Shown here piece after piece: positions 29,590 to 38,311 of a DNA stretch of 64,000 bases. Location: the NCBI GenBank assembly GCA_963778525.1, contig CAVZUJ010000008.1:1-64000 (forward strand), in the 5' to 3' direction. Position 1 is the first letter of the stretch; each line of letters starts with the position of its first letter. Source of the stretch: Schlegelella_A sp963778525 (GTDB lineage Bacteria; Pseudomonadota; Gammaproteobacteria; Burkholderiales; Burkholderiaceae_C). The position numbers were made by a program, and so were the translations under genes. Under the pieces are notes generated by a model, which worked only from the letters and a program-made list of their open reading frames with translations, was not told where the DNA came from and ran no database searches.

Positions 29590-31086
29590 ATGAAGGATCT
29601 GGTGATGCAGCGGCTGGCGATCGCTTTTGCGGCGACGCTGACGGCATGCGGTGGGGGCAGCGCTCCCCTGTCGAGCCTCGCCGGCAGCCCGGTAGCTGCG
29701 CCCCCGCCGCCCGCGCCGGCGCCTCCGGCTCCGGCGCCTACCCCGGCGCCGCCGCCGCCAGCGCCCGCGCCCCCGGCCATGCCGCCGCCTGCGAGCGGGC
29801 CGCCGACGATCGTCGAATTCTCGGCCGTGGCGGGCGGCGTTTCGCCGGCGCTGATCGGCGGCAGCATCACGCTCGCGCGCGACGGCAACCTGTGGTTCAA
29901 CGGCGGCTTCACCTCGAGCCAGATCGGCCGCATCACGCCGACTGGCGTGGTCGACTATCCCGCGACCGGCGCACCGGGGCTCGGGTCGTTCAGCACCGGG
30001 CCGCTCACGACCGGACCCGATGGCAATGTCTGGTTCTGCGATCCGGTGGCCGGCATCACGATGGCCGGCACGGTGGGCTCGATCGATGTCGGCACCGGTG
30101 TCGCCACGGAGGTCTCCACGCCGCTCATGAAGACAACGGCGCAAACGCGCCAGAGCACGTCGCAAGTCCAGTCGTGCACGTCGGGCGTCTGCACGCCGGT
30201 GCTTCCAGGCACCTGCGTGCCGGTGCCGGCAACCATGACGACGCCGGCCACGACTTGCCCGACCGTGACCACCGGCCCGACGCTCGTCGCCTTCTGCACC
30301 GCGGCCACCGCCAATGGCGGCAATGCCTTCACCACCACGACCTGCGCCACGAGCACGGTCGGCCCGACGGCCGCGTCGACCTGCACGACCACGGCGCCAG
30401 TGGCGGGCAACACCTTCACTTCGACGACTTGCACCGGCATCACGCCGGGCTCGCAGGCCTATGCGATCGCCTCGGGGCCGGACGGCAACCTCTGGTTCAC
30501 CGAGTTCGTCGCCAACCGCGTCGGCATGTACAACGTGACGACGAAGCTGGCCACCGAGTTCGGGCCGCTGCTGTCGCCGGCAACGGCGATCGCAGCCGGG
30601 CCGGACGGCAACGTCTGGTTCCTCGAGGTCGGCACGCCGGCGGGGCCACCGATCATCGGGCGCGTCACGCCGCTGGGCGCGATCGGCGAGTTCTCCACTG
30701 GCCTGGCTGCGGGCGAAACGCTCGGCGGCCTGACCGCCGGCGCCGATGGCGGCGTCTGGTTCCTGAAGTCGGGCTTCGGCGGCACCGGCATCGGCCGCCT
30801 CGACCCTGCAACCGGCAGCATCACGATCTACACCGCGGGCTTCTCGGGCGCGCAGCCGCTGCTTGGCGGCATCACCGCCGGCCCGGACGGCAACGTCTGG
30901 TTCACCGACTACTTCGACGGCTTGATCGGGCGCATCGCGCCCGACGGCACGGTCGCCGAATTCGGCTCGATCACGCCGGGCCTGCAGATCAATGCCATCA
31001 CGACCGGGCCGGTCGTGGCCGGACAGAAGACGGTGTGGTTCACGACGCCGAGCGAGCAGAGCGTCGGCCGGGCAACGCTGCCATAG
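29590..31086 (+). CDS. Lipoprotein with Pro-rich linker and Vgb-like beta-propeller
   Basis: 498 residues from ATG 29590, with AGGAGG at 29579-29584. Lipobox LTAC (residues 17-20) then a Pro/Ala linker of about 45 residues (for example 'PPPPAPAPPAPAPTPAP'). The rest is a streptogramin-lyase (Vgb)-type propeller: the blade motif G-P-D-G-N-L/V-W-F occurs about six times ('ARDGNLWF', 'GPDGNVWF', 'GPDGNLWF', 'GADGGVWF'). Between blades, at about residues 180-290, lies a Thr/Ser/Cys-rich insert with eleven or so cysteines in repeated units. Enzymatic Vgb needs catalytic His residues that I cannot locate, so a binding role is as likely. Surface exposed, probably. Confidence 0.8.
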   Translation: MKDLVMQRLAIAFAATLTACGGGSAPLSSLAGSPVAAPPPPAPAPPAPAPTPAPPPPAPAPPAMPPPASGPPTIVEFSAVAGGVSPALIGGSITLARDGNLWFNGGFTSSQIGRITPTGVVDYPATGAPGLGSFSTGPLTTGPDGNVWFCDPVAGITMAGTVGSIDVGTGVATEVSTPLMKTTAQTRQSTSQVQSCTSGVCTPVLPGTCVPVPATMTTPATTCPTVTTGPTLVAFCTAATANGGNAFTTTTCATSTVGPTAASTCTTTAPVAGNTFTSTTCTGITPGSQAYAIASGPDGNLWFTEFVANRVGMYNVTTKLATEFGPLLSPATAIAAGPDGNVWFLEVGTPAGPPIIGRVTPLGAIGEFSTGLAAGETLGGLTAGADGGVWFLKSGFGGTGIGRLDPATGSITIYTAGFSGAQPLLGGITAGPDGNVWFTDYFDGLIGRIAPDGTVAEFGSITPGLQINAITTGPVVAGQKTVWFTTPSEQSVGRATLP

Positions 31087-31217
31087 CTTGAACCCGCCCT
31101 AGGCGAGGCCCTCCGACGACTGCATCGCCCGCCCGAACGGCGGGGATGGGCGACGGCAGCGACGCCCTGTCGCCACAAGCGCTACGCTTCGGCCCTCGCA
31201 CCCCGGAGCAAGTCCGC

Positions 31218-31814
31218 ATGAAGCCATTTCTCGCCGCCGCATTGGCGTTCGTCTGCATCGGCGCTGCGGCGCAGACTTCGGCGCCGACGCAGCGATTGCG
31301 CGGTACGGTCGAGTCCATTGACGGCAGCACGATCGTCCTGAAGGAACGCAATGGCGAGACGATGCGCATGACGCTCGCCGACAACTTCAGCGTCAACGAG
31401 GTTGTGCCGATTCCGATCTCCAGCTTGCAGCCCGGGAGCTTCGTGGGCACCGCGGCACTGAGCGACGCCGGCGGCAAGTTGCGCGCGCTCGAGGTGCTGC
31501 TGCTGCCCGAAGCGGCACGCGGTTCGGGCGAAGGTCATTTCCCGTGGGACCTCGAGCCCGGCAGCACGATGACGAACGGCACCGTCACCGAAATGGTGGT
31601 GGCGGCTAGCGGGCGCACGCTCAAGCTTCGCTACAAGGACGGCGAGCAAACGGTCGTCGTGCCCGACGACATTCCCATCGTCACCTTCAAGCCGGGCGAT
31701 CGCAGCCTGATCGTCGTCGGCGCCAAGGTGCTGGTGACGGCACAGATGCGCGACGGCAAGCTGGTGGCGCTGCGGGCGCTGGCCGGTCGCAACGGCTTCG
31801 CGCCGCCGATGTAG
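31218..31814 (+). CDS. Exported protein of unknown function, beta-rich
   Basis: 198 residues from ATG 31218 (GGAG at 31205-31208). Signal peptide about 1-19 ('ALAFVCIGAAAQ'). The mature protein holds two similar OB-like halves: 'QRLRGTVESIDGSTIVLKE' (N-terminal) and 'NGTVTEMVVAASGRTLKLRY' (C-terminal), each followed by 'V..I...D' strands and a final 'VLVTAQMRDGKLVALRALAG'. This resembles DUF5666-like repeats. Function unknown. Confidence 0.65.
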   Translation: MKPFLAAALAFVCIGAAAQTSAPTQRLRGTVESIDGSTIVLKERNGETMRMTLADNFSVNEVVPIPISSLQPGSFVGTAALSDAGGKLRALEVLLLPEAARGSGEGHFPWDLEPGSTMTNGTVTEMVVAASGRTLKLRYKDGEQTVVVPDDIPIVTFKPGDRSLIVVGAKVLVTAQMRDGKLVALRALAGRNGFAPPM

Positions 31815-31849
31815 CGCGAGTTAGCGCTTCGCCATCTGTCGCCAGCCGA

Positions 31850-32575
31850 GTGGACCGCCTGATCGTCACCTGCGAGCACGCGGGCAACGACGTGCCGAAG
31901 GAGCATGCGGCGCTGTTCGTCGGCCATGAGAAGCTGTTGCCCACCCATCGCGGTTGGGACCCGGGCGCACTCCTGCTCGCCCGCGAGATGGCCAAGCGCT
32001 TTGGCGCCCCGCTCCTGTTCGAGACCACGACGCGCTTGCTCGTCGACCTCAACCGTTCGGTCGGCACGCCGGACCTGCACTCCGAGGCGACGCGACATCT
32101 GTCGCTGCCTGAACGCCGCCGCATCCTCGAGCGCTATTACCACCCGCATCGCGGTCGGGTCGACGCCGCGATGGCGGCGTTGGTGGCGACGCGCGATCGG
32201 GTCGTGCACGTCGCGTCGCACAGCTTCACGCCCGAGCTGCACGGCCACGTGCGCACTGCCGACATCGGCCTGCTCTACGACCCGGGGCGGCCCGGCGAGG
32301 TGGCTTTCTGCACGGCCTGGCTGGAGGCGCTGCGACAGGCCGATCCATCGCTGCGGCTGCGCCGCAACTACCCCTATCTCGGCAAGAGCGACGGCGTGGC
32401 GCAGGCCTTGCGCCGGCGGCACGGTCCGCGCCGTTACGTGGGCATCGAACTCGAAGTGAACCAGCGCTTCGTCGAGCAGGGCGGGCCGGCTTGGCCCAAG
32501 CTCCGGCGAACGCTCATCGAGACGCTCGCCTCCGTCCTTCAGCTGCGCGGGGGCACCGCTCCCGACGAAGGGTAG
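31850..32575 (+). CDS. N-formylglutamate amidohydrolase family protein
   Basis: 241 residues from GTG 31850. Metal and active-site landmarks: 'IVTCEHAGNDVP' near the N-terminus, 'THRGWDPGA', 'HVASHSFTPEL', and 'YVGIELEVNQRFV'. The family (HutG-like) hydrolyses N-formylglutamate or other N-acylated amino acids with a zinc ion. No histidine-degradation genes are near, so its substrate is uncertain. Its 3' end overlaps the convergent lipoprotein gene by 37 bp. Confidence 0.88.
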   Translation: MDRLIVTCEHAGNDVPKEHAALFVGHEKLLPTHRGWDPGALLLAREMAKRFGAPLLFETTTRLLVDLNRSVGTPDLHSEATRHLSLPERRRILERYYHPHRGRVDAAMAALVATRDRVVHVASHSFTPELHGHVRTADIGLLYDPGRPGEVAFCTAWLEALRQADPSLRLRRNYPYLGKSDGVAQALRRRHGPRRYVGIELEVNQRFVEQGGPAWPKLRRTLIETLASVLQLRGGTAPDEG

Positions 32576-33078
32576 GCCGGCTCCGGCGGCGGCGCCGGGT
32601 AGCCTTGCGGTGCCGGTTCGTAGGCGTGCGGCGCGTGCGTCACGCGCGTGTGACCCCCGGCGCTCACGACGAGAACCACCGGCTCGCCCACGGCCCAGGT
32701 ATCGCCCGCGGCGCCCTGGATGACCGAGCGGCGCTCGCCGTTGCGCAACTGGACCAGGATCTCGACACCGTTCTGCTGCGTCGTGCCGCGCTCGACGGTA
32801 TTGCCGATGACGCCGCCGAGGACGGCGCCGACGACGCTGCCGACGATGGTGCCGCTACCGCCCCCCACGCTCGCGCCGGCGACGCCGCCGGCGATCGCGC
32901 CGGCGCCGGCGCCGATGCCGCTCTGGCTGCCGTCGATGGTGACGGGCCGAACGGAAAGGACGGTGCCGTCGAGCACGGTGGACATCTGCTGCGCCTGGTA
33001 CGGCTGCACCACGTTCGGGTTCGCGGTGTAGCAACCGGCGAGCGTGGCCACGGCCAAGGCGGTGAATACGTGTCTCAT
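32539..33078 (-). CDS. Glycine-zipper outer-membrane lipoprotein (SlyB/PcpY-like)
   Basis: 179 residues from ATG 33078. Lipobox LAGC (residues 13-16). The middle (about 55-100) is a Gly-rich two-helix zipper ('GAGAGAIAGGVAGASVGG', 'VGSVVGAVLGGVIGNTVE') that inserts in membranes, followed by 'GVEILVQLRNGERRSV' as in SlyB. A Pro-rich tail closes it. Such proteins strengthen the outer membrane and respond to Mg2+/PhoP-type signals in enterics. The gene overlaps the convergent amidohydrolase at its 3' end. Confidence 0.85.
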   Translation of the reverse strand: MRHVFTALAVATLAGCYTANPNVVQPYQAQQMSTVLDGTVLSVRPVTIDGSQSGIGAGAGAIAGGVAGASVGGGSGTIVGSVVGAVLGGVIGNTVERGTTQQNGVEILVQLRNGERRSVIQGAAGDTWAVGEPVVLVVSAGGHTRVTHAPHAYEPAPQGYPAPPPEPAYPSSGAVPPRS

Positions 33079-33192
33079 GATCTGTTCCTCGAGGGTCTCC
33101 CGTCAGCAACGCGGCCGACCCGCATCAGTTGACCACAAAGGACATCCGGCCGCCTTGCCGGGCCGCGAAGACCGCGCAAAGAAGTGTGAGTT

Positions 33193-33750
33193 TCAGCCGT
33201 GCAGTCGGCTGTTGCGCGGCACGCTGGCCAACAGGAACTCCATCTGGTCGGCCAGGATGCGGCGGCCGCGCAGGATCATGTCTTCGTGCAGGCTGGGCAC
33301 GTAGGGCGTGTAGTGCAGCGACATGCGCGCTTCCTCGGGCAACCGGTTGCCCTTGTGGCCATTGCAGGCGCGGCAGGCGGTGATGCAGTTCATCCAGGTG
33401 TCGCGGCCGCCGCGCGAGGTGGGCACGATGTGCTCGCGCGTCAGGTCGTCGAGCGGGAAGTGGCCGGCACAGTAGGCGCAGACCTGGCGGTCGCGGGCAA
33501 AGAGCTTGGGATTGCTGAGGGCCGGCGTGCGCCGCCAGGCCCGGCTCGGCACCGCGCCGCGCACGGCGACGATCGGATGCACCTCGATGCGCGACTGCAG
33601 GCCGGTGCGCCTCTGCACGCCGCCGCGCAGCACGCGAAACGCATCGCCGAGCGTCCACGCGACACCATCGCTGGCATAGAGCACGGCCGCTTCCTTGGCC
33701 GAGATCCAGGCCTGCGGGCGGCCGGACATGTCGAGCTGCAGGACTTCCAT
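33193..33750 (-). CDS. HNH endonuclease family protein
   Basis: 185 residues from ATG 33750 ('MEVLQLDMSGRPQAWISA', the usual start of this family); ATG 33771 or 33789 are in-frame alternatives. The zinc-stabilised HNH motif is 'CAYCAGHFPLDDLTREHIVP', then 'GGRDTWMNCITACRACNGHKGN': two CxxC pairs, His of 'REHIVP', Asn of 'WMNC' and the final 'HK'. The family is widespread and mostly chromosomal, without known phage or defence context; here it lies between a lipoprotein and panE. Biological role is unclear. Confidence 0.88.
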   Translation of the reverse strand: MEVLQLDMSGRPQAWISAKEAAVLYASDGVAWTLGDAFRVLRGGVQRRTGLQSRIEVHPIVAVRGAVPSRAWRRTPALSNPKLFARDRQVCAYCAGHFPLDDLTREHIVPTSRGGRDTWMNCITACRACNGHKGNRLPEEARMSLHYTPYVPSLHEDMILRGRRILADQMEFLLASVPRNSRLHG

Positions 33751-33841
33751 CAACCCGCAAGCGTACTGCATGAACGTACAGGGGCTCAAGCGCCGGTGTC
33801 ACCGGTGGTATCGCCCGATGCGCCGGCGCTACGCCGAATGG

Positions 33842-34823
33842 TCAGGTCGCTGCCGGATAGAGGCCGCGCTGGCGCGCCATCAGCCGGGTCAGGCCGAGCA
33901 GCGCCGAGATGTTCGGCGTGGCGACACCGACGCGCGCGCCGATCTCGTGAACCGAGGCCACCAGCGCGTCGAGCTCGATCGGCCGGCCGGCCAGCGTGTC
34001 CTGCAGCATCGAGGTCTTGAAGCTGCCGAGCTTGCGCGCGAGCTTCATCCGCTCTTCGCCCGACTGCTCGATGGCGCAACCGACGCGCGCGCCGATGGCC
34101 GCCGCTTCGGCCATGGTGCGGACCATGAAATCGAAGACCAGCGCGTCGTCGAGGATGGCGTCGCTGGGCGCGCCGGTCAACGAGGAAACCGGGTTCATCG
34201 TCATGTTGCCCCAGAGCTTGTACCAGACCTCGCGCCGCACATCGGCGCTCGCCTCGGCCTCGAAGCCGGCTTCGCCGAGCGCGGCGCAGACGCTGCGCGT
34301 GCGCGCCGAGTCGCCGCCGCGCGGCTCGCCGACGATCAGCCGCTCGCCGAAGTTGTGCCGCACGAGGCCCGGCTCCGGGCACGACGCGGCCAGGTGCACG
34401 ACGCAGCCGAGCACGCGCTCGATCGGCAACAGCGCCAGCAGCCGCCCGCCCGGGTCGACGCTTTCGAGCGGCGCCTCGTTCGGCGCGGCCGCCGGCATGA
34501 ACCACCACGGCACGCCGTTCATCGCCGGCAGCACGATCGGTCGACGGGCCCATCAGCGCATGCAGCGAAGGCGCCACCGCCGCGAGGGCCGGCGCCTTGA
34601 GCGCGATGACCACGAGGTCCTGCGGGCCGAGCGCAGCGGCGTTGTCGCTGGCCTCGATGCGCGTCGCGCTGTGCACGCCACCCGACTCGACGAGCAGGCC
34701 GCGCTCGCGCACCCGCGCCAGCGTCTCGCCGCGTGCCAGCGCGCCGACGCGATGGCCGGCGGCGGCCATGCGGGCGGCGATGAGGCCGCCGACGGCGCCC
34801 AGTCCGACGATCGCGACCTTCAT
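33842..34823 (-). CDS. panE: 2-dehydropantoate 2-reductase (one frameshift)
   Basis: NADPH-dependent reduction of ketopantoate to pantoate in coenzyme A synthesis, in the cytoplasm. ATG 34823 opens 'VAIVGLGAVGGLIAARMA', the Rossmann loop for NADPH. The frame changes near 34541 by one extra base in the sequence ending 'MGPST' and picks up 'IVLPAMNGVPWW'; the corrected protein is 326 residues. 'WYKLWGNMTMNPVSSLTGA' carries the catalytic Lys and Asn region and 'GSFKTSMLQDTLAGRPIELD' is the C-terminal signature. All key residues survive, so the break is probably an extra base in the sequence. Confidence 0.88.
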
Positions 34824-34892
34824 TGGAGGTGTTCCTTGACGTGTCGTTTGCGGATCGGGGTGCGCGCGGCCGGGAGCATCGGGCGGGGGACT

Positions 34893-35192
34893 CCGCTCAT
34901 GTCCCCCGACGACCGCCTGAAGGCGCTCGTCTCCTCCTTTACTTCGCTGCGTCCCCCACCCGACGCTCCCGGCCGAGCCGCCTCGCACGAGAAAGAAAGA
35001 GCAAGACGCCTCGGTGCAGGATCGGGGCGATGGGGCGTTCTGTGGAGCGAAGTAAAGGAGGAGGCGAGAGCCATACCTGGCTCTCGCCGGGGGACATGAG
35101 CGCAACAGAGCGCCCCGTCGCCCCGATCCCTCGACGCCGACAACGGCATCACCACGTCCCTGTCGCAAGAAAACGTGTCGCAAGAAAACGTG
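34893..35192. repeat. Long imperfect inverted repeat plus a 15-bp tandem repeat between panE and the TetR gene
   Basis: The 445 bp between panE and the TetR gene hold no convincing gene. CTCATGTCCCCCG... ending in CTCCTCCTTTACTTCGCT (34893-34948) recurs inverted as AGCGAAGTAAAGGAGGAG ... CGGGGGACATGAG (35045-35099), arms of about 55 bases with 95 bases between; the arm centres differ. Then TCGCAAGAAAACGTG occurs twice in a row (35163-35192 region). The block could fold into a large hairpin or be a palindromic repeat element. It has no obvious coding content. Confidence 0.65.
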
Positions 35193-35246
35193 ATCAAACA
35201 CAGACAAATCTCCGGCACGAGCGACACGCGCCCGCCGTTTTTCTGC

Positions 35247-35271
35247 AAAATAGCACGATCGTTCGTTTTTG
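35247..35271. promoter_or_regulatory. Candidate operator of the TetR regulator
   Basis: An imperfect palindrome with an 8-bp perfect core ACGATCGT (35255-35262), flanked by A4 on the left and T5 on the right, sits about 40 bases before the likely start of the TetR gene. Fatty-acid-responsive TetR proteins often bind GAACGNACGTTC-like palindromes. The site could control the regulator itself; that is inference. Confidence 0.4.
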
Positions 35272-35301
35272 CGTGACCGCAACCCGCTGACCTTGCCCAC
35301 C

Positions 35302-35971
35302 GTGAATTCTCTTGCCTCCGACAACGCCGAGCTCGCGCCGGCCGAAGCCGGCTCGGCGCCGAAGGCGCTGATGAAGGGCCGGCAGACGCGCGCCGCGATC
35401 GTCGACGCGGCGCTGGCGCTGGCCTCGCACATCGGCCTCGAGGGCCTGTCGATCGGCGCCCTGGCCGAGGTCACGGGCATGAGCAAGTCGGGCGTCTTCG
35501 CCCACTTCGGCTCGCGCGAGGAACTGCAGATCTCGGTGGTGCGCGAATACCACTCGCGCTTCGAGGACGAGGTGTTTCGCCCGGCGATGGCGAAGGCGCG
35601 CGGCCTGCCGCGCCTGCGCAAGCTCTTCGACCAGCTGGTTGAAGCGGGTCTCGGTCGAGATCGATTCCGGCTGCATCTACATCAGCGGCGCGGTCGAGTT
35701 CGACGACCGGCCCGGGCCGGTGCGCGACGCCCTCGTGACCATGGTCCAGACCTGGCGGCGGGCGCTGGAGCGCGCCATCCGCGTCGCCGTCGCCGAAGGC
35801 CATCTGCGCGCCGACACCGACGTCGCGCAGTTGCTGTTCGAGATTCACGGTCTCATTCTCGCCGTCCATCACGATGCCCGCTTCCTGCGCCACCCCGGCG
35901 CCGAGGAGCGGGCGCGTTCCGGTTTCGAGCGCGTTCTTGCGCATTGGGCGGCACCCGCCCGCCCGCTTTGA
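35302..35971 (+). CDS. TetR family transcriptional regulator (one frameshift)
   Basis: About 222 residues after correcting one extra T near 35639 ('FDQLV' then 'KRVSVEIDSGCIY'). The N-terminal HTH is typical: 'TRAAIVDAALALAS' and 'LSIGALAEVTGMSKSGVFAHF'. The C-terminal part has ligand-binding helices ('FEIHGLILAVHHDARFL'). I used GTG 35302 as start; TTG 35269 is in frame upstream. The regulator sits directly before the acyl-CoA dehydrogenase gene (20 bp), so it probably senses an acyl-CoA and controls the fatty-acid block (inference from position). Confidence 0.82.
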
Positions 35972-35990
35972 GTTTCATCAGGAGCCGTCC

Positions 35991-37785
<1,795 letters not shown>

Positions 37786-37831
37786 GCCGAAGCGCTCGCG
37801 CAATCCGACAGAGAAAGACAAGGAGACTTCG

Positions 37832-38291
37832 ATGAACATCCAGCTGCAACGCCTGGCCTTCGGTTTCAGCCTGCTCTTCGCGACGACGCTCGCGCTGGCG
37901 CAGGCGATGACGCCGGCGGGCCTGTGGAAGACGGTCGACGACAACACCAAGAAGGAGAAGTCGCTGGTGCGCATCGTCGAGACGAGCGGCGTCTACACCG
38001 GCAAGGTCGAGAAGATCATCGACCCCGATGCGCCCAAGGATGCGGTCTGCAAGGACTGCACCGACGAGCGCAAGGACAAGCCGATCGTCGGCATGACCAT
38101 CATCCGCAACATCAAGGCCGACGCGGACGACAAGGCCGTGTTCGACGGCGGCGAGATCCTCGACCCGAACAACGGCAAGGTCTACAAGGTCAAGCTGACC
38201 GTGACCGACAAGGGCAGCAAGGCTCGACGTGCGCGGCTACATCGGCATGCCGATGCTCGGCCGCACGCAGACCTGGAGCCGCGTCGAATGA
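37832..38291 (+). CDS. DUF2147 family exported protein (one frameshift)
   Basis: 152 residues after removing one extra G near 38222 ('TDKGSK' then 'LDVRGYIGMPML'). Signal peptide about 1-24 ('FSLLFATTLALAQA'). DUF2147 landmarks: 'PAGLWKTVDDNTKKEKSLVR', 'GKVEKIIDPDA', 'CKDCTDERKDKPIVGM', 'LDPNNGKVYKVKLTV' and a C-terminal 'LGRTQTWSRV'. Known DUF2147 proteins are small periplasmic proteins of unknown job. It lies between the acyl-CoA dehydrogenase and the bifunctional enzyme. Without correction the frame reads on into the next gene, so a fused protein must not be called. Confidence 0.85.
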
Positions 38292-38311
38292 ACCCGCTTC
38301 CCGGAGCCACC

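Noticed and set aside
33193..33750. HNH protein as part of a defence or phage module
   Set aside because: No defence, integrase or phage gene is nearby; the subfamily is a common chromosomal one.
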